DNA of 61,316 nt from a virus, in the IMG/VR virus record IMGVR_UViG_3300042465_001021, positions 1 through 61,316 of that record, one strand, 5' to 3'. Of the stretch, positions 1 through 9,500 are shown one piece after another; within the stretch, counting starts at the first letter, position 1, and every line of letters starts with the position of its first letter. A program made the translations under genes and the position numbers. The notes beneath the pieces were generated by a model. The model made no database searches, was not told where the DNA came from, and saw only the letters and a program-made list of their open reading frames with translations.

Positions 1-230
1 GAGTCAATCTGCCGGACTCGGCTACCAAGATTGTCATTGACGGCCCCAACAACGAGATCGTGGCCGCTTGGAATTTTATGTTGGTATTGGAAGCCAATGA
101 CTATTTTGAGTTGGCTTGGGAGGCTGCTGACACTAACGTAGTCATCCCTTACGTAGCGGCAAGTGGCAATATTCCAGCCATCCCATCGATCATCCTGACT
201 GTCAACTGGGTATCGAATTACGAGGCCTAG
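1..230 (+). CDS. C-terminal end of a virion/tail protein, 5' truncated
   Basis: The frame starting at base 3 is open to the TAG at 228-230 and encodes the last 75 or so residues of a protein entering from upstream. It is rich in beta-prone residues (IVIDGPNNEIVAAWNF, then NDYFELAWEA) and ends with a hydrophobic strand. In style it resembles the compact C-terminal domains of phage tail or receptor proteins, but I cannot name a family. The frame is compatible with the gene that runs off the other end of the window at 60431-61316. If the molecule is circular, the two could be one gene. Confidence 0.6.
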   Translation, partial: VNLPDSATKIVIDGPNNEIVAAWNFMLVLEANDYFELAWEAADTNVVIPYVAASGNIPAIPSIILTVNWVSNYEA

Positions 231-270
231 CAGTGATACTATTCGTAAAACTTGACCCCGTGGGGGAAGT

Positions 271-2040
271 ATGAATGTGAATTATCCTTCAGGCGGCATC
301 GCCTCCCTTCTCTCTTCCCAAGGTCGGAACGGGGACTCGATGCTTATCCACATGGCTCCCGAGGAAGTCCAAGGGTTGCAGAGCCTTGCTATGGCGGCTG
401 GTGGTAGCCTATCTATCAATCCCGAAACGGGACTATACGAAGCATCCTTCCTCAAGAAGTTGCTCCCGACGCTGCTCGGTATCGGCTTGTCATTTATTCC
501 CGGTGTTGGCCCCCTTGCGGCGGCTGGCCTTGTCGGTGCTGGCGAGACTATCCGTACGGGTGATCTTGGCAAGGGCTTGATGGCGGGTCTTGGCGCGTAC
601 GGCGGCGCGGGTCTGGCTGGCGGTCTTGCGGGTGCAGGCACTCTGGCTAAAGCCGGTGCGGACAAAATTGCATTGCAACAGACTTTGGGCGGTGAGGGTG
701 CCAAGGCTGCACTTACCGGCGCTGCGAAGCAGGCAGCAGAACAAGGAGTCAAGACCTACGGCTCCAACATTCTGGGCGGTGTTAAGGCACTTGGCGATGC
801 TGGCATCGGCGCTGCGGCGAAGGGTCTGGGGTCAACTCTCGGCACTACTGGCGTGGCTGGCCTTGGCATGGGTGTGGCTAACGCCATGACTCCTGAGTAC
901 AAACCGCCGAAGGGTTCGGATGAAGAGAACCTGTATTACATTTCTCAGGGATATGACCCGGAGAAGGGCTTCCTTGGCGGTGAGTACGTTAAGAAGTACC
1001 CCGGTCTGCCGGGTTATGCCGAGGGTGGCGATGTTGCTCCGCAGCCACAACAAGACCTAAAGAGCTACTATCAGAGCCTCTTGGCTCCCCCGCAGGCACC
1101 TCAACAGAACGCGGCGCTTCAGCAGTACATGACTGACCTGAACAAGTTTGTCGCTACGTCTGGGCCTAACGCGCCTAAGACTTCTCCGACTTACGTGGCT
1201 CCTCCGCCACCTCCTCCCAAGGATGAACCGAAGAAGGATGAGCCAAAGAAGGATGAACCCAAGAAGGACGAACCTAAGAGAGACGGTCCAAAACCCGGCT
1301 GGGATCAAGATATCGACTGGGACATGCTCAATCAGTTCAACATTAATAGAGAAGATGTTGAGAATGCGTTGCGTAATTACAACGGCGGCAATGCAGGCAT
1401 GGGTGCTAACCAGAACCAGAACTTCAACACCACTCGCATGGGCGGTGTAGCGAATCCGTTTGTTGAAGGGTACACGCCGGACTTTAACAATCTCGACTAC
1501 ACGCAGTTGCCGGGATACGGTGGTAACGCTGGGATGGATATTGGCGCACAGAGCGGTATCGGTGATATGCCGACCGGTAACCTGACCGATATCAATCAGT
1601 TTGCTGACCCAATGTACGACAACCCGTATCTGAGCATGACCGGTGGTATGGGCGGTATGGGCAACATGTCTAAATCAGGCATGGAAGACTACGGTATGCA
1701 GAACTACATGGAGAACTTTGGCGAGTTCAATAACATGTATTCTGGCGGCGGCTCGTTGGGTGGATACTCTGACGGCGGTCGTATGCTGCGTGGTCCGGGC
1801 GATGGCATGTCAGACAACATCCCTGCCGAGATTCGTGGCCGTAAAGGTCGTCAACCGGCTCGGTTAGCTGACGGCGAATTCGTCGTTCCTGCTGATGTTG
1901 TCTCGCACCTTGGCAACGGTTCGTCCGAAGCCGGTTCGCGCAAACTTTACAAAATGATGGATAATATTCGTAGGGCACGCACTGGGCGCACCAAACAAGC
2001 CCCGGCTGTTAAAGCAGAGCGATATCTCCCGAGGAAATAA
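271..2040 (+). CDS. Gly-rich virion-associated protein with LADGEFVVPADVVSHLGNGS motif
   Basis: A 589-aa protein; the start is supported by GGGGGAAG just upstream. Residues about 62-125 are a hydrophobic Gly/Ala stretch that could insert in a membrane. Residues about 315-338 are a low-complexity PKKDE repeat linker. Residues 350-500 are rich in Asn, Gly, Met and Tyr. The C-terminus carries PGDGMSD..IPA followed by LADGEFVVPADVVSHLGNGS, a motif I recall from structural or injection-associated proteins of many environmental phages; its function is not established. It begins a tightly packed plus-strand run to 12.8 kb. A role as an internal or ejected virion protein is inferred from composition and position. 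Confidence 0.7.
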   Translation: MNVNYPSGGIASLLSSQGRNGDSMLIHMAPEEVQGLQSLAMAAGGSLSINPETGLYEASFLKKLLPTLLGIGLSFIPGVGPLAAAGLVGAGETIRTGDLGKGLMAGLGAYGGAGLAGGLAGAGTLAKAGADKIALQQTLGGEGAKAALTGAAKQAAEQGVKTYGSNILGGVKALGDAGIGAAAKGLGSTLGTTGVAGLGMGVANAMTPEYKPPKGSDEENLYYISQGYDPEKGFLGGEYVKKYPGLPGYAEGGDVAPQPQQDLKSYYQSLLAPPQAPQQNAALQQYMTDLNKFVATSGPNAPKTSPTYVAPPPPPPKDEPKKDEPKKDEPKKDEPKRDGPKPGWDQDIDWDMLNQFNINREDVENALRNYNGGNAGMGANQNQNFNTTRMGGVANPFVEGYTPDFNNLDYTQLPGYGGNAGMDIGAQSGIGDMPTGNLTDINQFADPMYDNPYLSMTGGMGGMGNMSKSGMEDYGMQNYMENFGEFNNMYSGGGSLGGYSDGGRMLRGPGDGMSDNIPAEIRGRKGRQPARLADGEFVVPADVVSHLGNGSSEAGSRKLYKMMDNIRRARTGRTKQAPAVKAERYLPRK

Positions 2041-2042
2041 TC

Positions 2043-2879
2043 ATGAGTTCAGGCGGCGGCGCACCACTTACTGCTACACCAATCTATTCAACCGGCGCGA
2101 CCGGTGGCGGCAATCAAGTCAAAATCGACTCTCCTGCCTCGCAGCAGAACGGTTACGGCAGCGCACCTGCGCCGGGTGGAAAGGGGGGTTTTCCTTCCGC
2201 CCAAAATCCGTATCAACAGCAGCCGTCTGTTTATATGCCGCCTTCGCAGCCGTCGTTCTATCAGCAGGCGTTTACGCAGCCTCGCATGGAGTACGGGCTT
2301 GGTGGTATGCGTGGCGGCAATGCTTACGCTCGTCCGTATTCGCCGGGTTCGCCTATTGAGAGAGCACCGCCCGTAGATGAAATGCGGTATGTGTCTGGAC
2401 CTACTCCAATTCAGCAAAGGGTCATGCCTGATACGCCTCCTATGGCTCGCCCCGCTGTAATGCCGCGTAGAGAGTATCCGGTTGGTCCTATGCCGGATAT
2501 GCGAATAGGTGATATGGGAATGAGTGATATGCAGTTTCGGACGCCTAGTGAGTATCCTACTCGCGCTCCGCCCGTGAATTACTCTGATATGCGGATTGAT
2601 TCTTTCGGTCCACCCGTCGAAGCCACAAGAGCAGTCATGCCAGAACCCAATTACAGCGGTGGGCTTGGTAGTTTGATGGGTGGGATGAGTGGTTCCGTGC
2701 CTTATCCGTCGTCGCCATCTCCTAGTGGTTTTGGTCCACTACAACAGCAAAATCCTCAACTTCTTGCACAAATGGAAATGGCGAAAACGGCTGAAGCTCA
2801 AAGAGCGGCTCAACTGCAACAGATGAAACAAAATCCGTCTTCTTCGTATTCGTGGAATAACGGTCTCTGGAACGCTTGA
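2043..2879 (+). CDS. Pro/Gly/Tyr/Met-rich hypothetical virion protein
   Basis: A 278-aa protein starting two bases after the previous stop, with GAGGAAATAATC ahead of the ATG. It is low-complexity throughout (Pro, Gly, Ser, Tyr, Met; recurrent PxxMP-like and GDMGMSDM patterns) and probably disordered, with a short Gln-rich helix near residues 240-265. No enzyme motif is visible. It sits between the Gly-rich protein and a GNAT-like protein in the presumed internal-protein block. Function unknown. Confidence 0.65.
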   Translation: MSSGGGAPLTATPIYSTGATGGGNQVKIDSPASQQNGYGSAPAPGGKGGFPSAQNPYQQQPSVYMPPSQPSFYQQAFTQPRMEYGLGGMRGGNAYARPYSPGSPIERAPPVDEMRYVSGPTPIQQRVMPDTPPMARPAVMPRREYPVGPMPDMRIGDMGMSDMQFRTPSEYPTRAPPVNYSDMRIDSFGPPVEATRAVMPEPNYSGGLGSLMGGMSGSVPYPSSPSPSGFGPLQQQNPQLLAQMEMAKTAEAQRAAQLQQMKQNPSSSYSWNNGLWNA

Positions 2880-3322
2880 TGAATCTCGACATCTCTTTAA
2901 TCCCATACGGTCAGATCAGTTACATGGTCGCGCCGTTGCTTCGATTCCTTCAGGAGTCTGAGAGTTGGACGAAGGGTCGTTCCAGCGTGGATGATATTGT
3001 CCGTTTTGTATTGACCGGGCAGATGCAGTTGTGGGTCGTGTTTGACCCTGACACTCAAGAAATTCACGGCTATGTGATTACGGAAATCAAACAGTATCCG
3101 CAGAGCAAGATGTTCGTCATCCAATACTGCGCGATGAATCCGAATCACATGAGATACGTGGAAGATTCCATGCACGAGAAGGCTGACCGGTTTGCCCGTG
3201 ATGCTGGCTGTGCAGGAATCGAGTTCTTTGGTCGCCCCGGCTGGGAGCCACATGTCAAAAAGCGTGGCTATGCGGTTAAGACCGTCGTGTTCGAAAAATT
3301 TTTTGACGAGGGTTCACTATGA
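2879..3322 (+). CDS. GNAT-fold acyltransferase-like protein (T7 gp13-like group)
   Basis: A 147-aa protein. The ATG at 2879 overlaps the previous TGA by one base; a TTG at 2876 is the alternative start. The beta/alpha order (GYVITEIKQYP, then MFVIQYCAMNP, a helix, then GIEFFGRPGWEPHVKKRGY) matches the GNAT acetyltransferase fold, but the classical acetyl-CoA loop (R/QxxGxG/A) is not clear. Short GNAT-like proteins sit among the internal virion proteins of T7-like phages (gp13). Position here, directly before the Gln-rich protein, suggests a similar virion-related role (inference). Confidence 0.6.
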   Translation: MNLDISLIPYGQISYMVAPLLRFLQESESWTKGRSSVDDIVRFVLTGQMQLWVVFDPDTQEIHGYVITEIKQYPQSKMFVIQYCAMNPNHMRYVEDSMHEKADRFARDAGCAGIEFFGRPGWEPHVKKRGYAVKTVVFEKFFDEGSL

Positions 3323-5019
3323 GCAGTGGTGGCGGCGGTAGTTCAGCACCTACCCAACAAACAATTACCCAAACCACGATACCGGATTGGGCGAAACCGT
3401 ATGCCACCCGTGTACTCGGTGAGGCAGAGAAGCTTACTTATGGCCAACCGTACCAAGAGTACGGCGGTCAGCGCATGGCGGGACTCAACCCGCTTCAGCA
3501 GCAAGCCTATCAAAACATCGGTGGAATGGGTCCAGCCAGTCAGATTGGTCAGGCTACAGGGTTTGCAGGACTTGCCGGGTTGCAGGCACAGCAGTTGGCC
3601 GGGTCGTACCAGCCGATGCAGGAGCGTCAGTTCTATCAGCCGATGGACTTGTCGTACACCACGACGCAGGCTCCGCAGTTGCAGCAGTTCCAGATGGCGC
3701 AGCCGCAGCAAGTTCAGGGTACAGGCTACGGTGAGTTGTCGATGCGTGGACCGGGGGCAGTCAGTGCTCCTGATTTGCAACAGTTTCAGATGGGCGGCCC
3801 GGAGCGAGTCGGCATTGGTGGGCTAGAACAGTACCAAATGGGTCCTGCGGAGCGGGTTCAGGCTGACAAGTTTGGCATTGGTCAGGCTCGTGAATACATG
3901 TCTCCCTACATGCAGGATGTGGTGGAGCAGCAGAAACAAGCCGCTGTCCAAGACTATGCTCGTCAGTTGCCCGGTATGGGTGCTGCGGCTGCTCGTGCGG
4001 GTGCTAAAGGTGGTACTCGTGAAGCGTTGCTTCAAGCTGAAGCCCGTCGTGGGTTGCAGGATCGCCTTGGAGATATCGAAGCCACAGGTCGTCAGCAAGC
4101 CTTCCAACAGGCACAGCAGCAGTTCGGTGCAGATCGTGCGGCTCTTATGCAGGCTCAGCAGCTTAATCAGGCTGCGGGTCTTACCACGGGTCAGCAGAAT
4201 CTGGCGGCTCGACTCGGCGTTCAGCAGTTAGGCACTCAAGCGGGTCTTCAGGCTGCGTTGGCTAACCAGCAAGCGGGACTTACTACGGGTCAACAGAACT
4301 TGGCTGCTCAGTTGCAGACTCAGGGTCTTGGCGCACAACAAGCGATGCAGGCTGCCCTCGCTAATCAGCAGATGGGCTTCAACGTCGGTCAGCAGAATCT
4401 CGCTGCGGAACAGGCTCGTCGTCAGTTCATCGCTCAGCAGGGTATGCAGTCGCAGCTTGCCAATCAGCAGGCAGGACTTACTTCAGGTCAGGCGAATCTC
4501 CAAGCGTTGCTTGGTACGCAGCAGTTGGGTGCCCAGACAGGCTTGCAATCTCAGCAGCTTAATCAGGCCGCACAACTTCAGGCTCAGCAGCAGGCTCTTG
4601 GTCAGCGTGGCCAGATGGCGCAGTTTGGCTTGCAAGGAGCGCAGCTTGCGGATCAGTCTCGCCAGTTCGGTGCGAACCTTGGCTTGCAGGGTATTCAGCA
4701 ACAGTTGGCTGCGGCAGGTGCTCTTGGTCAGTTGGGTCAGACTCAGTTTGGCCAGCAGCAGGCAGTCAATCAGGCGCAGATGGGTGCGGGTGCTCAACTT
4801 CAGGCTCTGGAGCAACAGCGTCTGGAGCAGCAGTACCAAGACTTTATGGCTCGTCAGCGTTACCCGTACGCACAGCTTGGCTTCATGTCGGATATCCTGC
4901 GTGGTACCCCGGCACAGGGCGCGATATCATCGCTATACCAAGCCCCGCCAAGCGCGATGGGTCAGTTGATCGGTGCTGGCACCGGCCTCGCCGGTATTTA
5001 TGGCGCAATGAAGGGTTAA
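3319..5019 (+). CDS. Gln-rich coiled-coil internal virion protein
   Basis: A 566-aa protein whose ATG overlaps the preceding TGA; GAGGG lies upstream. The N-terminus starts MSSGGGGSSAPTQQ, followed by WAKPYATRVLGEAEKL and YGGQRMAGLNPLQQQAY, a motif I associate with virion proteins of environmental podovirus-like phages. Residues about 190-500 are almost pure Gln/Ala/Leu helix, including four exact-length 33-residue repeats. The last 30 residues are hydrophobic Gly/Ala (GQLIGAGTGLAGIYGAMKG). A long helical rod or ejection-channel component is plausible; this is inference. Confidence 0.7.
   Translation: MSSGGGGSSAPTQQTITQTTIPDWAKPYATRVLGEAEKLTYGQPYQEYGGQRMAGLNPLQQQAYQNIGGMGPASQIGQATGFAGLAGLQAQQLAGSYQPMQERQFYQPMDLSYTTTQAPQLQQFQMAQPQQVQGTGYGELSMRGPGAVSAPDLQQFQMGGPERVGIGGLEQYQMGPAERVQADKFGIGQAREYMSPYMQDVVEQQKQAAVQDYARQLPGMGAAAARAGAKGGTREALLQAEARRGLQDRLGDIEATGRQQAFQQAQQQFGADRAALMQAQQLNQAAGLTTGQQNLAARLGVQQLGTQAGLQAALANQQAGLTTGQQNLAAQLQTQGLGAQQAMQAALANQQMGFNVGQQNLAAEQARRQFIAQQGMQSQLANQQAGLTSGQANLQALLGTQQLGAQTGLQSQQLNQAAQLQAQQQALGQRGQMAQFGLQGAQLADQSRQFGANLGLQGIQQQLAAAGALGQLGQTQFGQQQAVNQAQMGAGAQLQALEQQRLEQQYQDFMARQRYPYAQLGFMSDILRGTPAQGAISSLYQAPPSAMGQLIGAGTGLAGIYGAMKG
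4180..4575 (+). repeat. Four in-frame 99-bp repeats (33-aa helical units)
   Basis: Within the Gln-rich protein, residues 288-419 consist of four 33-residue units beginning LTTGQQNLAA, LTTGQQNLAA, FNVGQQNLAA and LTSGQANLQA and each carrying a NQ-type motif (LANQQ or LNQA) near its end. Thirty-three residues is three 11-residue turns, the period expected for a hendecad coiled coil. DNA of the units differs mainly at third codon positions, so the repeat is held at protein level. Confidence 0.8.
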
Positions 5020-5025
5020 GCCATC

Positions 5026-6561
5026 ATGGATATTTCAGGTCTGAATGCACTCGATCCTCGTGTTGCAGCCACGGAAAAGTTCATCTCGGAGAAGAAGATC
5101 CCTCCCGAGCAGGTGCCGCAGTTCCTGATGTCGATGGGGGCAGATCCCCGCCTTGCTGGTCTGGTCATGAAGTATCAGCGCCTCAAGAGCGCAGGTCAGC
5201 AAGGGGGCAACGCTCAGCCTCCGCAGTCCACGGTGGCCCAAGATATCGATGCTCAGTCCCGTCAAGGTATTGCTGCGCCTATGGCTCCGCCGCCGAATCG
5301 TGAGCAGGGTATTGCCAATCTACCGGCTCCTGTCATGGAGCGTGCTCAGTTTGCAGAGGGCGGCATCGTTGCGTTCCAAGAGGGCGGCACTCCGATTGAG
5401 GCTGCTAAGAAACAACTTCTTGAACTTATCAGCGAAGCAGAACAATCAGGCGACTTTAACAAAGCTACGATTCTGCGCGGCCAACTTCGACGCATGGTGA
5501 CAGGTAACGAGCAAAGCATGGCTCCTCCTGAACCACGAGATATTGGCGCGATGATGCGAGCCAGTGTAGAAAAAAGCCGTCCGCATCTTGGTAAATCTGC
5601 GCCTGCTCCGGACACAGTTCCCGCTGCCGCTGCTGCTTCAGTAAACCCGGCTGCCGCTGCCGCTGCATCAAAGGGACCGCCAAAAAGAGGTGGGCCAAGA
5701 ACCCCCGCAGAGGATAGAAATTTTATTTCATTAGCTGGAATGTTTGGAGATCAGCAAGGCGCTCGTATGCCCGGTGCTGGTATGAGTCTCGCCACGGCCA
5801 ACGAGGGCGTTAAGTTGCTTGAGCAGCAAGTCAAAGAACTTCGTGACGCTAAGCCTGAAGATCGTGAGGCTCGTTACCGTGCCGCTGGCATTGAGGACAT
5901 GACTCCGACTCAGTTGAAGAAGATTCAAGAGCGAATTGATGGTCTATCTGGCGACAAGAAGCGCGATGCTTACCTTGCTCTGGCGCAGGCTGGATTCAAG
6001 ATGGCTGCTGCTGCGTCTCGTCCGGGCGCTACTTTCTTGGGTGCTTTGGCTGAAGGCGCTGGTGAAGGCGGCAAGATGCTGGGCGATATCAACAAGGAAT
6101 ATCGTGCCCTTCAGAATGATCTGGAAGATAAAGTCATGTCCTTGCAGCGTTATCAGCAGCAGCGTCGTGAAGGTCAGATCGACCGTGACATCGACTTTGA
6201 ACGTGAAACTAGAAAAGAAATTCGCGGCATAGAAAGTAAGATTGCCGACACCAAGACGGAAGCCGAACGGTTTGGTGTTACTACGCAGCTACAACGTGAG
6301 CAGATTGCTGCCAGCAGTGATCGTGGCGGCAGAGTTGAGGAAGACCTCAAGAAGAGGATTGTATTTGCCAAAACGAAAAAAGAACGCGATGCAGCTATGA
6401 AACTTCTGGCTGACATACGTGGTATCGATGTGCGTATACTGGAAGCGGAACTAGAGGCAAAATACAAAGCCCAATCTGAAGCTGCTAAAAACCCGTTTGG
6501 TATGTTTGGCGGTGCAGCACAAGGCGACGAAGGACGCTGGGGCAATTTGGAAATTAAGTAA
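5026..6561 (+). CDS. Ala-rich coiled-coil virion-associated protein
   Basis: A 511-aa protein six bases after the previous stop. Residues 1-50 form a helical domain (DPRVAATEKFISEKKIPPEQ). FAEGGIVAFQEGG at about residue 108 is a short Gly motif I have seen in phage virion proteins from environmental genomes. Residues 190-220 are an Ala/Pro linker, 305-350 are Ala/Gly-rich and could be membrane-active, and 345-485 are charged coiled coil. No enzymatic motif. Belongs with its neighbours to the internal/ejection protein block by position. Confidence 0.65.
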   Translation: MDISGLNALDPRVAATEKFISEKKIPPEQVPQFLMSMGADPRLAGLVMKYQRLKSAGQQGGNAQPPQSTVAQDIDAQSRQGIAAPMAPPPNREQGIANLPAPVMERAQFAEGGIVAFQEGGTPIEAAKKQLLELISEAEQSGDFNKATILRGQLRRMVTGNEQSMAPPEPRDIGAMMRASVEKSRPHLGKSAPAPDTVPAAAAASVNPAAAAAASKGPPKRGGPRTPAEDRNFISLAGMFGDQQGARMPGAGMSLATANEGVKLLEQQVKELRDAKPEDREARYRAAGIEDMTPTQLKKIQERIDGLSGDKKRDAYLALAQAGFKMAAAASRPGATFLGALAEGAGEGGKMLGDINKEYRALQNDLEDKVMSLQRYQQQRREGQIDRDIDFERETRKEIRGIESKIADTKTEAERFGVTTQLQREQIAASSDRGGRVEEDLKKRIVFAKTKKERDAAMKLLADIRGIDVRILEAELEAKYKAQSEAAKNPFGMFGGAAQGDEGRWGNLEIK

Positions 6562-6563
6562 AA

Positions 6564-9500
6564 ATGCCTACTTACCAGATTACTGGACCAGACGGTAGAA
6601 CTTACAGTATCGATGGTCCGGCAGGGGCTACTCGTGAGCAAGTTATTGCTGCTATTCGTAGACAACTTGCTCTTCGGCAGGGAGTAGGCGGCAAACAGCA
6701 GGCTGGCTTTGTCGAGTCCGTGAAGGAATCCGCTGCCACTCTTGGTGCTGCGCCTGCTGCGGCTAGATTTGCTGCGGCCAAAACTCCTGAAGAAAAGGCT
6801 GCGGCTCGTAAAGAACTGCTTGAAGTGGCTGGTGGAGACGAACTCGCCAAGACTTCATTTGCTGACATCCAAGACCTTCCGTCTGCGATTGACTGGGCTA
6901 AGCAAGTTGCTGGCTCTTCTGTCGGTGCGTTGGTTGCGCCGGGTGCCGCTGCGTTGGCCACGGGTCCGGTCGGTGGCGTTGCCACACTTGGTACGCAGTA
7001 CACAACTTCGAATCTTATTCGGCAGGCAGAGGAGCAAGAACGTGCTCTGGCCGAGGGTCGTCAGGCTGAAGAAACTTCTGTTGGCAAGGCTGTCGCCGCT
7101 GCCGGTGCATCAACTGCACTCGACGTTGTTGGGTTTAAGTTCTTCCAGCCACTGTTCAAATCCTTCCCGTTAGTTGGAAAACTATTTGGAGAGGGCGGTG
7201 AGAAAGCGGCCAAGGAAGCTGAAGGCAGACTTGCTGAAGCCATACAGAACAAGACTCTTACCTTCAAGGGCGGCATTGCTCGTGGCATAGCCAAGGGTGT
7301 TGCGTTTGAGGTTCCGCAAGAAATCGCGCAGACCGCTGTTGAGCGTTGGCAGGCTGGCCTGTCTCTGACCGATGCTGAAGCCAAGTCTGAATACATCGAA
7401 GCCGGTGCTGGTGCCGTACTGCTTGGCGGTGGCCTTGGTGGTGCTTCAGGTTTTGTTAGCACTCGTGATCAAAAGCGTCGTGCAGAAGAAGCCATCCGCG
7501 AGAAACGTTTTGCTGAAGAGAAGGCAAAGAAAGAAGCCGCTGAGAAACTTGCTGCCGAGAAGGGCGAGGAAACCCCGGCTGAAAAACTTGAGAAGGAACT
7601 GCGCCCTGCCGCAGCCGTCTCTGATGAACTGTTAATGAATGCTGAACGCGCCATCCGTGAGGTAGGCGACGAAGTTAAAGTCAGCGATCACGTAAACAAA
7701 CTCGTTGAGGATCTGGGCGTGTCCGTCAAGGAAGCCAAGGTCTTGATGAAGAAACTACGTGAGAATAAAGTTGTTTCGTCGAAAGACGGCAAGTTCAAAG
7801 TCAATCCGCCTGAAGTAGACGTTCTTCCTTACGTCGGTAAAGAAGGCGAGACTGATCTTGTCGAGACCACAGAACCTACGGTTACTCAAGTTGCAGCGGC
7901 GCAGGCACAACAAGCCCAAGCAGCCGATGCTGCTGCCGCCCCTCAAGTCACTGCTCCTAGCACCGTTGAAACAACGGCTGCGACCCCCACTACTACTCCT
8001 ACCGAAGGAGAAATCGCAGATGAATCTGTTGCAGGAATCAGTACTGAGCCGGTTGACACTGGAGCAGTTACAGGAGGCGCTGGTGTGCCTCCATCAGGAC
8101 TCACTACCGCAGGACCCGACCTTACAGACACTGAACGTGCAGGACTGGGGGGTGCTCCACTTCCTCCTGATGAGTCTGTTGCAGGAGAAGAAGCAGGCCA
8201 GCCTCCACTAAAGAAAGAAACACGCAAGACTAGATTAGCTGCTGTCAAGGCGGAGGTTGCTGAGCGCAAAGAGCAGCGTCGTGTACAACTGAATGAAGTC
8301 ACGGCCAATCTGAACAATCTTCGCACCATGCTGCCTGAACAGGTTGACGAAGATACCGTTACTGACCTACTTAATTTAACGACTAAATTAGAGCGTACAT
8401 ATGAGGCGCTTGACAAACTACCAGCAAACAAAACTAAAAATTACCTAAAGAAAGAAGCTAATCTTGACGCTAAAATAGTTTCTTTACGGAACAAACTTAA
8501 CTTTCTTTCTACGCTGACTGAACAGCAAACTCAGCCGTTCAAGAGCAAAGAAGAAATTGATGCGGAGTTGGAAGGCACAGAAGCCGAGGCTCAGCGCCGC
8601 GCTGCCCGTGAAGATGCGGGTGGCTTGACTGCGGAAGAAAAAGTACAGCCTGTTACTGCACAGTTTGAATCCGCACTGCGTAAAGGTATCAATAACGTAA
8701 TTGACTTCTTGGGTGTATCCGCTGCCGAAGGTGCGCGTGAGCTTCAGGCTCAGCCGGGACAAGAAGTACTTAGAACGCAAAGGGCTGCACCGGAGCAGGC
8801 GGAAGACCAACTTCAGGAAGAAATTGCTGATGAGATAGTTAGCAGGAAGCAAGCTGAAGCCAAGGGTAAGCCGACCATCGGCATGGGGCGCGTAGATAAG
8901 GATGAAAAGCGTCGTGCCAATATCGCTGCCTATGAAGTGCTGTCGGGCCTGACGGAGACACTTGGTCGTATCAGCTTTGCAGATTCTGCCGTACAGATCG
9001 AAGGCGATAACAACGCGGACCCGAACGTATTTACCCGTCTTCGCCAAGAAAACAAACTGGCGGAGTATGACCCGCAGACCAACACGTTCTACTTTACCCG
9101 TGACGGACTTTCCAAAAAGATTGTTCTACACGAGGCAGTACACGCAGCCACCGTCAAAGTACTTCGTGCATACGAGACGCAGCCTGACAGCCTGACTGAA
9201 ACGCAGCGAGATGCTGCGGATCAGATGATAAAGATCTTTACCGAGGCCAAGAAGCGTCTTGGCGGTCGCTATCGCAACGACTTTGAAAACGTCTACGAGT
9301 TCGTTAGCGGCGTGGCTACGAACAAAGATCTGCAACGCGAACTGTCCAAGATCTCGCGGCCTAACCTTGGCAAGTACACCAAGCGGGTAACTAGTCTGTG
9401 GAACCAATTCACAGAAGCCCTTGCTCGGATGTTCGGTATTGACTCGCGCAAAGGCACGAAAGCGCGGATGCTGGATGAAACTGCCCAAGTCCCCGGCATG

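Noticed and set aside
4180-4575. CRISPR-like direct repeats, also at 57214-57939
   Set aside because: Both repeat sets are in-frame coding repeats (99 and 66 bp) with no spacers and with changes mainly at third codon positions.
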